Source: Trachelipus rathkii (Eukaryota > Arthropoda > Malacostraca > Isopoda > Trachelipodidae). Taken from it: a stretch of DNA of 64,000 bases. Location of the stretch: contig JABUQX010002503.1 of the NCBI GenBank assembly GCA_015478945.1, positions 38,293-102,292 of the forward strand, written 5' to 3'. Position numbers and translations under genes: made by a program. Position 1 is the stretch's first letter. Every line of letters begins with the position of its first letter. The notes beneath the pieces are model-generated. The model saw nothing but the letters and a program-made list of their open reading frames with translations, had not been told where the DNA came from and ran no database searches. This document shows positions 20,069-30,268 of this stretch, one piece after another.

Positions 20069-20450
20069 TTCTTTTATGTATAATTTTGCATTGTGCCTTC
20101 ATAAATGATGTTTTTAACTAGTGTGAAATAAACATTTTTAAATATGGATATGTAAATTTAATCAATAAAAAATAAAGACAAGCGTTCAAGGTTTTACAAT
20201 TCCTTTTCCTAAATATATAAAAAGAGCGTACTGGAAACTAAAATCTTGGAGTTTTCGTTTCCCATGAAAGGAGTAAAAGAACGTAATTTTTTTTTTTTTT
20301 AAATAAACAAATAATAAAATAAATAAACAAATACAAAAATAAAATGAATATATTCATATACAATAGAAAATATATAATATAGAAGAACAAGAAGAAGAAG
20401 AGCTTTGATTTTACGAGCATCAGCAGTTGGAAACGGAAGGGTGTAAAGAA
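20069..20450. promoter_or_regulatory. Intergenic region between paralogues A and B (unit 1)
   Basis: An AATAAA-type signal (20127-20133) ends A. ATATATAAAAAGAGCG at 20213-20228 and TATATAATATAG near 20370-20382 are TATA candidates for B. The second is positioned like CATATAAAAG upstream of the unit 2 copy. A poly-T tract lies at 20288-20301. Confidence 0.4.
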
Positions 20451-22253
20451 ATGGCCGAAGAAGGGAAAACAGATCATGTACGCGTACGAGTGTCTGGATT
20501 TAAAACTCTTTTTCCCAGTTGTACTTTACAATGCCCATTTTTTGACAAAAGCGACGAAGAATTAATAATCGCCGAGACCGTTGACATTGAAGAAAAATTT
20601 AAGAATGACCATTTTGAGCAGCGAGAAACGCCCATGGAAATCGATGATGAACGCGCCCATAGTAACGCCACTGCCGTCTCCATAGGCGCGAAGAACAAAA
20701 AATTCGCTATGTTGGATATCACAAATTACGATTTGTATCGGCTGGGTATGAGAAAGGAAATGAGTTTCAAATTTCAAACAGAATTGTGGAGCAGTATTTG
20801 CGATCACTTTAGTATTTCTGAAAAACTTAAAAGCGTAGAAGAACATTTTGAAAATCTACGCAACTTTCCTATGCGCGCAGAGTATATACCGTTCGCCTTT
20901 TCCGTTCCTACAACATCGTCGTTAATAGTATTAATACCGAAGTGTTCTCGTCTCCTACACAATTTGATGTTTCAGATTAGTCAAAGACTCTACATGATAA
21001 TGACGAAATTGTTTGATGAAGATATCTTCGTTTTGAAAAATGTATTTCTTCAAATGTTAGGCGATCGCGAAGGCGCCTTTTTACGACTCGCGGTTACCAC
21101 TAAGAAAAGTAACGAAATTGATTTGATGAAACATTTGGAATCTTCCTGCCCAGAATTTAACTTCGAAATCGACGACCGAAGCAACATATCGCCCGCGATA
21201 TACGATCTGCGAATGTTTTTATGGGACGATATGCCATGTTATGTCAACTTTAGCGTAGAAAACAAAAGAGGGGAAAGAGTTGAGAAAACGAAAGTGTTTT
21301 TAGGATACAGAGACTGCTTTCACCCTAGAACGAAAGACTATTACGAATTTCATCGAAAAATTCTAAATATTAGGAATTTAAAAGATATCGACGATATATC
21401 TTTCGTGAATTTACTTTGCGGTCGTTTAGATAAATATGAATATATCGTCGGGTATTGCATTGAAATAGCTCGGACAATAAGGAGTCCGAGAGTGGCGCTG
21501 AAACTAATTTCTTCGATAAAAGAGCTCGCAAACAAACTTTGGTTGGAGAACCGAGCTTTAAACACCATCGCGCGTAAAGCAGATGGTAAAAATTCGATTC
21601 ACGATACTTTAATCGTCGGATTCGTTACGCACGACATTAAAGATTTAGAAAAAATCTTGAAGCGACCATACGTTCTCGACGATGAAGAAATTGAAAAGGA
21701 AAAGAAAGAGGAAAGAGATAGGAGACTCCTTTTGCGCGACGTCATGGAATATTCTAAAAGGGGCCCCGACCTCCATCGCCTAGCAATGATTTCTACAGTG
21801 GACTATTATGAAAAAATTTTATTATTTTGTGAAAATCTCAAAAAAGATTGCGGGTCGTGCTATAGGCAGGTCAGAGAAGGACATTTTTTGTTCAGTTTAA
21901 ATGAATTGAAACATTTTAAGTTAGAGGATGGTTACTGCTTCGAATCTAATCCCAGCCCCACCGATGATACGCAATTAGGGATTCTTTGCCCTTTGAAGAA
22001 ACGAATTTCTGTGAATTTTATCATGGAAGACGGGACGAGGAAACAATTTTCGGACGAGAAATTTAGAATACGAATGTGTTGCATATTCGATGCTTTGCAA
22101 AATGGTGTTTTCGGAATGGATGCTGACCGCTATCTTTATCGTAATTTAATTCGAGATTTACGAGTTCTTTGGCCTCTAGAAGAAGAGTTAAAGCTAAGCA
22201 AGCGCGAAGGCCACCTCCAGATTATAATGAGCGTAGAAAGCTTTATTTCCTAA
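20451..22253 (+). CDS. Paralogue B, unit 1 copy, frameshifted near its end
   Basis: The first ATG is at 20451; the open frame upstream has only a TTG. 600 residues in the same family as 30269-32113. Shared blocks: AEYIPFAFSVPTTSS, VFLGYRDCFHPR, YIVGYCIEIART, LIVGFVTHDIKDLEKILKRP, LGILCPLKKRISVNFIMEDG and FDALQNGVFGMD. Paired Cys residues near 475-480 (KDCGSCY) match the Cys cluster of the A subfamily. The last ~10 codons differ from unit 2 because of a frameshift near 22220; homology continues in another frame to about 22287. Loss of only the C-terminal tail may leave the protein functional. Function unknown. Confidence 0.75.
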   Translation: MAEEGKTDHVRVRVSGFKTLFPSCTLQCPFFDKSDEELIIAETVDIEEKFKNDHFEQRETPMEIDDERAHSNATAVSIGAKNKKFAMLDITNYDLYRLGMRKEMSFKFQTELWSSICDHFSISEKLKSVEEHFENLRNFPMRAEYIPFAFSVPTTSSLIVLIPKCSRLLHNLMFQISQRLYMIMTKLFDEDIFVLKNVFLQMLGDREGAFLRLAVTTKKSNEIDLMKHLESSCPEFNFEIDDRSNISPAIYDLRMFLWDDMPCYVNFSVENKRGERVEKTKVFLGYRDCFHPRTKDYYEFHRKILNIRNLKDIDDISFVNLLCGRLDKYEYIVGYCIEIARTIRSPRVALKLISSIKELANKLWLENRALNTIARKADGKNSIHDTLIVGFVTHDIKDLEKILKRPYVLDDEEIEKEKKEERDRRLLLRDVMEYSKRGPDLHRLAMISTVDYYEKILLFCENLKKDCGSCYRQVREGHFLFSLNELKHFKLEDGYCFESNPSPTDDTQLGILCPLKKRISVNFIMEDGTRKQFSDEKFRIRMCCIFDALQNGVFGMDADRYLYRNLIRDLRVLWPLEEELKLSKREGHLQIIMSVESFIS

Positions 22254-22287
22254 ACAAGTTTAAAAATTTGGATATTATTTTGATGTG

Positions 22288-22819
22288 ATTTGTTGTATTA
22301 GCCAAATAAAATATTATGTGTTTTACAATGTATTTGTGGATTTTTATCTTTCCTAAAAAAAATTTTACAAAATCTGATTATTTTTTTTTCGCTCAGGGTT
22401 TTTATATTAAATTTTTTTATTAAAATAATACCAGAGTGATGTTCCGTATTTTGCGCGACGAGAGTTCAAGAAAAGAAAACAAGGTCTCATTCCCCATTAT
22501 GAAACCTAAGTATGTTACAGTGTTGTTTCTTGAAAATCATAGAAATTATCAAACATCACTTCTTGGGGTATAAACTATGAATAAGCTCAATAATTCTTGA
22601 TATAGTGGCGAGGTCAAGATGCCCTAACGCGTAAATTTTTGGATAATGATTTTTAAAATGCCATCGAGACTTTTGAAATTTTTTTGAAGGCGTCTTCTAT
22701 CCTTGCTATAAAAGCAACGAACCAACCAACCAACCAACCGGCCAACCGACCTTCCAACACAATTTTAATCAGACGCATTTGGTTAAAGACTATTATAACG
22801 TCTAGTATAATTTACAAAA
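22288..22819. other. Spacer with degenerate element and TATA box upstream of the three-exon gene
   Basis: About 22560-22625 resembles a decayed MITE fragment (GGGGTATAAACTATGAATAA, then GATATAGTGGCGAGG). A canonical TATAAAAG lies at 22707-22714, followed by a CCAA tetranucleotide run (22725-22752). A transcript starting ~30 bp beyond the TATA box would reach the ATG at 22820. Confidence 0.5.
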
Positions 22820-23408
22820 ATGTTCTTTGAAGAGGATTTTACAATCGTGGTACTTAATGCGAAGAGATATTTACGTAAGTTTGTAAGGTGACTTCAATAA
22901 CTCTTCCAGTGAATTTTTAGTAACATTTATTATTAAGAAAATGAAAATTCATTCTCGATAGATTTATTCCACGGTTAAATTTAGCTACTTTTCCTGAACT
23001 GTTTAACAGAATTTAGAATAACATTTATTTATATTTGTGGTTTTTTCTTTTAGAAACAATGAGTATTTAATCAATTTTAGATTCTCGCATTCATTGTTAA
23101 TTTATTTATATCTTATATAGCTGAATATCTGGCCGAAAAAAGGTACGATATCCTCGACGATCCCTCTCCATTTGGAAGATTTGACGCAATCAGTCTAACC
23201 GGGATTGACGCAGAAAGGTATGTGAATTACAAAGAGAGTAGAAGGCATAAGCGGGATAAGGAGGAAAAAGGTATTCCATTTATCTTTCAAAATCTAAAGA
23301 TATCCGAAGAAAGAGCGAGATCTAAAATACCCGAGGTGAGTGAAAATGAAAATGCTTTAAATTTTTAAACTCCAACGAGTGAAAAGTTTATATTATTATT
23401 ATATTAAG

Positions 23409-23471
<63 letters not shown>

Positions 23472-23660
23472 ACATTTCACTTAAATTAACGCGCCTTCTA
23501 TATTTTCTCGAAGCGATCAATCAGCGTCAATAATTAAATAAATCAAAATATTTTTTTCTTTCCTTAGCCGTTTTCGTTTCGGAGATTTATGGAGGAAGAA
23601 AAAAAAAGAAAGAAATCAGAAACTAGCAGAAAGAAAAGGGTTTTAAGATCTTCTCTTTAG
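22820..23660 (+). CDS. Three-exon gene for a 120-residue basic protein (unit 1, intact)
   Basis: Exons at 22820-22874, 23121-23335 and 23568-23660; introns are GT-AG, in phase 1 and phase 0. The joined frame is 121 codons including TAG. Exon 1 encodes an acidic-to-hydrophobic start (EEDFTIVVLNAKR). Exon 2 holds the best-conserved block, DDPSPFGRFDAISLTG, then a charged KESRRHKRDKEEKG helix. Exon 3 is almost entirely charged and strongly basic. The second copy at 32709-33458 has the same exon structure and block, which supports the gene model. Its size and basic tail would suit a small virion or DNA-associated protein; this is inference. Ichnovirus p12 is a comparably small structural protein, but I cannot establish homology. 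Confidence 0.7.
23399..23472. repeat. (ATT)n microsatellite in intron 2
   Basis: About 70 bp of ATT repeat inside the second intron of the three-exon gene. It is absent from the unit 2 copy, so it expanded after the duplication. Confidence 0.85.
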
Positions 23661-24020
23661 ACGCCAGCCAGCTCGTACCGTTGAAATCTATATATTATTT
23701 ATTTATTACCTCATTATACTTAAAATATCGAAACCTTTTTTGATTTATCGTTAGCTTGTTTTTTCGTTTTCTTATAAGTCGTATTTTTTATTTTTATTTG
23801 AAACTATTTAGTGTTTAAATAAAAGATTTATGTTTTTTTTCCAATTTATTAACAATCCTTAGTAAATAATAATACAGCGATAAATATGTCACGTGTTATC
23901 TAAAGAAAAACTAACGAACAAACAGAGTTAATAATGACACATATATAAGAAATCGTATTTTATTTACAAGGCATACAAACAAAATATATCAAAAAAAGGT
24001 GATAAAATGAAAGCAAAAGA
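23661..24020. other. Convergent 3' region between the three-exon gene and helicase fragment (unit 2 boundary)
   Basis: Contains a TTTAAATAAAAG polyadenylation-type signal near 23814 for the plus gene, then the shared helicase 3' flank (AATATATCAAAAAA, also at 14850 and 33720). No gene. Confidence 0.5.
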
Positions 24021-25800
24021 ACACATATTAATAGATTTTTGAATTTAAGTTACAAGTAGACACACAAAAACAAAGGACAAACATGTGATTATAAATAACG
24101 ACAAAAAATGAAATACATAAAGTAACACTACAAATTTAAGATGGTATCTATCTTTACATATATCGCAACATAAATCGACGCGAAACACCTTGCACGTTTT
24201 AAAAATGCACTTCAATAACTTTTTGTGGTATTTTTTATCGTTCAATGTCATTTCTATAGTCTTTCTTAGAACCATCAGTGGATACATTTCGAAATCATCA
24301 TCGTCCTCTTCTTCGTCGTCGCCGTCGCCGTCGCCGCCACCGCCGCCGTCGTCATCGTGTTCCCGGTCGCTGGCGTTCCCGTTTTCCTCTTAATCTCTAA
24401 GTGGTGGCGGTGGTTTGTATTTAGAGAAACGCTCGAAGATGGAGAAGGTGTTATCATTCTGAACAACCTGCATCATTTTTTCATACAGAATTATAGGCAT
24501 GGTAATTTTGTGAGATGTTTGCATGAACCTCTAAACGCTATCCGGTATTTCCTCGCTCTCCGCATCATCTTTCAACTCCTTTAGAACGCTTTTGACGTCA
24601 GAGTCGTAATAGGCGACGTAATCCAAAATCATGTGAATATGGAAGCAAATAAGCTGGAGATTGTAGACGTTTCTAGTTTTTAATTTCACGAGCGTCTGAT
24701 TTATTAAATCCGGCATGCTCATTTTTTTCAATATTTCCGTTACGTCTCAAATTCAACACTTCGACATCAAATGGTATGGCGTAAGCCTCGATGAAAGGCT
24801 TGTCCTTGAATCCCTCGACGTGAAGATTATTTATAATCATTTTATCGATTATGCTATGTCCATTATTTAGAGGCCTGCCGAATTTGTTCTTGTAGAACGG
24901 GAAGAAAATTGGCGTGGTCATTATCATCTGCACGTCCTCGTCGAACGTGTTGAAATTTTGCTCGATGCTTGTACGAATGGATTTCATTTCTTTGGCCTGC
25001 TTAAACAAAGGTAATTCTTTATCGCATCTCTTCAACATCAGCAAGGAATAGAGCGAGTAAAAGCTGTTGAAGGACTCGCAAATGTTATTTTCATTCAGCT
25101 TAAAACTCGGAAATACTCTATTCTCGCTCACGAACTGAGCGATTTTTGAAAAGAAGAAGCTGTAAGATTCTTCGTTCGTACTACCTTTACTTTTTACCGA
25201 GAGTAGAGGCGATAACTTCTTTTTTTTCAAACTGTGTGGCTAGCTCGTTCAGCGAAATGTTTCGGTCCGGTCCCGGCCTCATCGTCGCATTGAGGCGATG
25301 CAAAAAGACGCCAAGTTCTTAAACGAAATCCAAAAACTTTTTCATTTTAACGCTGGTTTCGTTGACGGTGTTTAGGGAGAACACCAAGTGCCTCTTCTGC
25401 GTGGCGTCGTCGACCGGATAGTCCACATCGAACGAATTAGCTATCAAAAATACCTGGCAACTGACGCATATCGCGTAAGCAGTTTCGAAGATGTTTCGGA
25501 ACTGCGTTTCTTGATTCGGTGTCGTAACCGTCTTCAAAAAGATCGGGCTTGATCATATGTCTCTTTTGTACGTCGCTCTTCCAGACTACATCTACACCAC
25601 CGAACCAAGTTTCCGATTTGTTTTTGAAGTAACTTCCTTCGTCGGCTTTCGAAACGTATTTATAAACTAAAGCTTTCGAATCATTCCTTCCTCCGCCGTA
25701 CGATTTTGACGATAACACCTCTGGACATAATATAGCCGTCATTCTAACCGGTGGGTTCATTTCGCTTTCGTGGACTTTAGCGCATAGTTTTTTTATAATT
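24020..25800 (-). pseudogene. Helicase C-terminal fragment (unit 2), frameshifted
   Basis: Matches roughly residues 2345-2864 of the large helicase in several frames, in the correct order: NPPVRMTAILCPEVL near the 5' end, the motif C-like FLIANSFDVDYPVDDATQKR around 25380-25450, SIRTSIEQNFNTFDEDVQ near 24960, and MYPLMVLRK near 24270. At least three frame changes break it and it lacks Walker A and B. It marks the boundary of the ~9.4 kb tandem duplication. Confidence 0.85.
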
Positions 25801-25862
25801 ACATACATACATAATGGATGAAATTTAGATTATAAATAAGGAATGAAGCAAACGATTATTTT

Positions 25863-26402
25863 TTAAAATTCAACAAGCCGTTGGCTTGCTCCTAAAGGAG
25901 CAAGGCTTGCCCCTGAGCGCGTGCTACGCACGCGCATAAGGCTCGCTTCGCTCGCCCGAGGAAACCGGTCTTGAGGGCCATTTTTGGGCACTTTTGGCGA
26001 TGATGACAAAATCGATGTGAAACCCATCACGGTTTTCGGGCTCTTTTTTTTTAAAAGGATATAGATTATTTTTCCTTTCAAATTAGTCATTTTACCGAGT
26101 AGAATCCAATCTGCGTTATACGGTTTTTTGATCGAGGAAGAGAGCAATCTTTTCGCGTTTCGCTTTCTGATCGTAGGATCGTCGTTCCCTTTGCTGAAAG
26201 GGTTAGTAGCATCAGCAGCATCAGCAGCAGCAGCAGCATCGACCGCTAGATGGCAATTGGTCCTTGAATCCGTTGAGGCATACGCTCGATTTAAATTCTC
26301 GATGAGCTTCGAATAAATGTCGAACACGAGGCCGATACCTTTAATTTGGGTGCTAGAATCATCATTCGTCAAATAAAGCTCTCCCACCCACTGTTTGTTC
26401 AT
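25863..26402 (-). CDS. Second copy of the ATGA-overlap gene with a chimeric C-terminus (unit 2)
   Basis: The first ~115 codons match the 117-residue protein of unit 1 (MNKQWVGELYLTNDDSS start, Ala/Asp-rich middle, NADWILLGKMTNLKGK block). The frame then continues ~60 codons into the inserted GC-rich island. The ATGA overlap with the upstream, broken gene is retained. Whether it is still expressed is doubtful because its partner gene is disrupted. Confidence 0.55.
   Translation of the reverse strand: MNKQWVGELYLTNDDSSTQIKGIGLVFDIYSKLIENLNRAYASTDSRTNCHLAVDAAAAADAADATNPFSKGNDDPTIRKRNAKRLLSSSIKKPYNADWILLGKMTNLKGKIIYILLKKKSPKTVMGFTSILSSSPKVPKNGPQDRFPRASEASLMRVRSTRSGASLAPLGASQRLVEF
25866..26065. 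repeat. GC-rich hairpin island inserted only in unit 2
   Basis: About 200 bp with base composition unlike its surroundings, absent from the matching place in unit 1 (16465-16495). It contains three perfect or near-perfect hairpins in a row: TTGCTCCT/AGGAGCAA (near 25886-25903), GCGCGTGC/GCACGCGC (25917-25935) and GGCTCGCTTCGCTCGCC (25940-25956). It looks like a small mobile or palindromic repeat of non-local origin. It now forms the 3' part of the adjoining minus-strand frame. Confidence 0.55.
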
Positions 26403-27459
26403 ATTCGAAATAAACTCCCTTCGAATGTCGTACTCTCGCGAGTACCTAGATAATGGCGAAGGGGAAGATTTTTTTTATCACGCTCTCCGATCTCGAGTAA
26501 CAAGATTATTTCGTTCGACGTGGCTTTCATGACGCCTTTCGCGTCACGCAACTCGATTTGTAAGTCTTCAAAATCTTCTTTTTCAAATACTACAAAGTCG
26601 TCCAAATTAAAATTATTCACCCTTTTCGAGAATCGCCCGTCCTCGCCGATAGAAAATCCGTCAACGTTGCTCTTTAGTACCTCAGGAAACGAGGCGTAAT
26701 AGTTTTCGCGCTTCTTGAAAAGCTCGACGAGAAAAGAGTCTATTTCTAAATGGTTTTCCAACACTTATAGTTTGGGAGAGTTGAGGTCTTTGTTGTGAAA
26801 ATTGTTGCCGAATTCGATAAAGCGTCGTCTCAAGGCGCGGAGGTTTATGTTTTTCGAAGGTCTGGTGGCCTTGCACTCGCTATCGTCGTCGTCGTCGAAG
26901 GAAAGGTCGATTTCAAACGGCTTTTGAAATAAGCTTTCACCATCGAGTTCCCCTTCATCGGGATAATCATTACCTTTCACGTAAATGAGACTCGAATGAA
27001 CGTTATTTCCTCCCAAAATTCTAAGTTTTCCATTTTTAAACGAATCGGCGCTCTCGCAATCGTCAAATATATAATATAAACTCAACTGGGGGGAGAGGCT
27101 TTCGCTTCTCATTAACACCGAGAGAATTCGTCGACGCATTTAAGGAATTCGTCTCTCGTTTCTCCTTCGACGTTTGGAACGAAAATGAATTTGCTCAAGT
27201 AGACTTTATTTATTCCCGATCGTTCAAGAAACTCTTTCGTTGATTCTACCATTTTTTTCATCTTTTCTAGGCTGTTCGAAGAATTTCTGAGATCGATAGC
27301 GACAAGAACGGTATTCGAGGTTAAATATTCTTTGAGGAAATCTGCTTCCGGTTTAAAATAATGCGTCAGTTGCTGTGAACGGGGGACGCTCACGGCATAA
27401 AGGGAGTCGCTAATTTGCATCGCCCAGGCGTTGAAGAAATTCATGTTTTCTTTTCTCAT
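26399..27459 (-). pseudogene. Broken second copy of the 351-residue gene (unit 2)
   Basis: Homologous along its length to 16818-17873. It is disrupted by a one-base deletion in the 27112-27139 interval and by an in-frame TAA near 26765, at the position of a Tyr codon in unit 1. Neither lies in a homopolymer, so these are probably real inactivating changes. The ATG equivalent to unit 1 is at 27444; an in-frame ATG five codons upstream is also possible. Confidence 0.85.
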
Positions 27460-27913
27460 TGACGAATGCTGCTGATTTTAAAGATTTTGTATTTAATTTA
27501 TTTATTAACACTCCCCAAAAAAATTGTATAATGGAAAATATAAAAAAAATTTGTTAAATCTTATATGCGAAATGATGTGAAAACCTTTTTTTGCGCGCGT
27601 GGCGAAATCCGAAGATTTTTACACTCAGATAAAAAATATTAATTAACTTTAATTATTTTAAATTTTGAAAAAATAAAATTATAAAAAAAATATAAATAAA
27701 GTTTCTTTAATCGAAATGTTCAGGAGCGAATTAAAAAAAGTAAAAAAAAATGTTTTTAACGTAATTTTTTACACAAAAATCGTGTTATTGAAAAACTCAG
27801 TTTAAATATTTTTTATAGATTATATAAAAAAAACGTATAAAGGTTGGACGCATTGCGTAATCGACTCATAACGAGGAACTCCCATAAGCGAAGGAAGGAA
27901 AAAAGACAAGGTG
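27460..27913. promoter_or_regulatory. Divergent promoter region upstream of paralogue A (unit 2)
   Basis: AT-rich ~450 bp between divergent genes. AAACGTATAAAGG at 27831-27843 is the conserved TATA-like element, ~70 bp from the A start codon. Confidence 0.5.
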
Positions 27914-29812
27914 ATGTCACCTAGAAGAAACCAAACGTATTTTTTGAACATATGTATGTCGGGCAACCTAAATTTTCGAATTTTTTGGCCCGATTTGTCG
28001 AATTGTTTTTACGGGCCAGCCGAAAATAACTGTAAGGGAAGAAATATCTTCACGGATGTTGGAAAAAAGATTAATAGCGGTCGAGATATCACTCAATGGC
28101 AATCTCTCTCGAGGCCGATGCCAGTCGATATCAACGACGACATTGGTGATGATGATGATGATAATAATAAGATTATTGGTGCCCATGATGAGGTGACCGA
28201 AAAGCAACACAGGTCGATGTTAATAGAGATAAAAGACTACGAATTGTATTGCTTGGATATAGGACGGCAAAAGGAAGAGATATTTAAGCGAGATTTATGG
28301 AATAATATTTTGAAACATTTAGAAATTAACGACGAATTAGAACGAGTATTAAATAATTTTGAAAGAATAAGCCACATTAACGTCTCGGCGAAGCATATTC
28401 CGTTCGTTGTTTCAGTTCCGCAATCGGGAAAAGTCATGCTACTCTTACCGAAAAAGGAGAGGGAGAATTTCCTGTTGTCGAACTTGATACGTGAGCTTTC
28501 GAAACGGCACAATTTAGTGTTCAGAGAGTTGTTGAGGTACACTAAGCATCGATTCGACATTGAAAGCATCGTTATTAAAGAGAGAGGCGATAGAAAATAC
28601 ATGATTCTGCGAGTGGCTGTTGAGAGCAGAAGAAAAAGAGTGAAGAATTTTATTATAGAAAGACTCTTAAGAAGGCTATTTCCTAAATTAAATTATCTGG
28701 TCGATCAGAACAGAGTCTCGCCAAAAATAAATTCCAATTTGGCGATAAAACTTAATCCAGATACGCGTTTTCTAATGAACTTCGTCTATAAGCATTTGGA
28801 GGTTTTCTTAGGCTACGGAAGTCGCCCTCCTCACGCCACGGGAGAAAACGGCGAGAAATTTTACGAAAATGTAATGAAAATAGTTACGCGTTTCACCAAA
28901 CCCGATGTCCCATTAGCGACTTGTCGCGAACATTTGGACGAGCACTCCAGTCTGATCGGCTGCTGCGTTGAAATAGCACGAACGGCGCCGAATACGAAAA
29001 GGGCACTGGTGTTGATCGATTCGTTCACCATACGCGCTAACGAAGCGTTTTTAGAAAAATGGGTTAAACCTAACACCCCCGACAAGGAAGAACGCGAAAG
29101 AGTAGGTCGCCAAACGTTGACCATCGCGTTTTTCACTCAAGATTTAGAACACCTCGACAAAATTTTGTTTCGTCCACGTGAAGAAAATCCCGAAAATTTC
29201 TATCCAAAAAGAAGCATTTTTCCGATCGATAAAGATCGCGAAATAATAAAGAGATCCTTAAATTTTTACGATAAGATTTTCTGGTTCAAAAAAATTCTAA
29301 GTTGGTGTTGCGATACATGCTGCCGGCGTGGAAGTCGGAGAAACTGTTTCGGAGACGCTACTGATACTTGGCGATTTAAAATGGACGATAATGGTTTGGA
29401 CTCCAGCGGCGCCGGCGAAGGAGGAGGTGGAGGAGGAAGATGCCGCATTTCCAAACCCAGTAAAAAGAGTAGCATCATCGACGCGCAGACTGGAAGATCC
29501 GTGAACATACGGCGTTTAGGTGTTCGAAACCCGAAAACGATAAACATTTCGATAGATTTTATCACGGAGCACAGTGGAAGAACGCCGTCGCGGTCGCGCT
29601 GGGATTATAAGTTGAAATTGTGTTGCTTATTCAATGCTTTGCAGAAAGGCGTTTCTGGTGTGGACGGGTGTAGCGAGGATGTTATTCAAGATTTTCGAAT
29701 TATCTGGCCCTTGGAGGAAGAATCCAAACGTCGGCAAAATTTAGATTTTAATGAAATGCAAAATTTGCTTTGGATGGACGATTTTGATAATTTAGATATA
29801 ATTCTAATATAA
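27914..29812 (+). CDS. Paralogue A, complete copy (632 residues, unit 2)
   Basis: ATG at 27914; the open frame extends one GTG codon further upstream. Member of a four-gene local family with the unit 1 copy and the two B genes. Order of blocks: an N-terminal beta-like region (NICMSGNLNFRIFWPDLSN), an acidic Asp/Asn-rich linker near 80-95, IEIKDYELYCLD, AKHIPFVVSVPQSGKVMLLL, FLGYGSRPPHATG, SLIGCCVEIART, LTIAFFTQDLEHLDKILFRP, FYDKIFWFKKILSWCCDTCC, a Gly-rich insert near 500, then ISIDFITEH, CCLFNALQKGV, DFRIIWPLEEE and a terminal NLDIILI. The Cys cluster may bind metal or form disulphides. No enzyme motif is seen; a structural role is possible but unproven. Confidence 0.8.
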   Translation: MSPRRNQTYFLNICMSGNLNFRIFWPDLSNCFYGPAENNCKGRNIFTDVGKKINSGRDITQWQSLSRPMPVDINDDIGDDDDDNNKIIGAHDEVTEKQHRSMLIEIKDYELYCLDIGRQKEEIFKRDLWNNILKHLEINDELERVLNNFERISHINVSAKHIPFVVSVPQSGKVMLLLPKKERENFLLSNLIRELSKRHNLVFRELLRYTKHRFDIESIVIKERGDRKYMILRVAVESRRKRVKNFIIERLLRRLFPKLNYLVDQNRVSPKINSNLAIKLNPDTRFLMNFVYKHLEVFLGYGSRPPHATGENGEKFYENVMKIVTRFTKPDVPLATCREHLDEHSSLIGCCVEIARTAPNTKRALVLIDSFTIRANEAFLEKWVKPNTPDKEERERVGRQTLTIAFFTQDLEHLDKILFRPREENPENFYPKRSIFPIDKDREIIKRSLNFYDKIFWFKKILSWCCDTCCRRGSRRNCFGDATDTWRFKMDDNGLDSSGAGEGGGGGGRCRISKPSKKSSIIDAQTGRSVNIRRLGVRNPKTINISIDFITEHSGRTPSRSRWDYKLKLCCLFNALQKGVSGVDGCSEDVIQDFRIIWPLEEESKRRQNLDFNEMQNLLWMDDFDNLDIILI

Positions 29813-30268
29813 TTTTATTTTATTTTTTTTGAGTGTTCCTTTGAATTTTGTTATTTTGAAATAATCAAAAAAAAAATTTCATTTCTAAATATTTCAAGGT
29901 AACCACTTGAAATTAAAAAAATTGTTTAATAAATTTAATAAATCGAATTAATGCGTTACTATCCCAACCTATTTTTATGTAAAAATTATGTATAAAAAAA
30001 TAATAAAAAATAAATCGCTTAAAAATATAATAAATTTTAACCCATTTAAAAATCCTAAGGGGAACCTTCTTCTTAAAAGCCTCAATGCTACGGTTTAGAA
30101 TAAAAGAAGAAAATAGTTTTTTATCGAAAGGCGTTTACAAAAAAATAATTAAATAAATAAATAATAAAAAGACTATGGCGTAAAAAATAGGATTTGTCAT
30201 TACTTAATTTCATATAAAAGACTCTCGTTTTCATAAGTATCCACAGTTGAAAAGTCAAGGACGAAGAA
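29813..30268. promoter_or_regulatory. Intergenic region upstream of paralogue B (unit 2)
   Basis: AT-rich. CATATAAAAG at 30211-30220 is a good TATA box 49 bp from the ATG at 30269. Nothing else is recognised. Confidence 0.5.
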
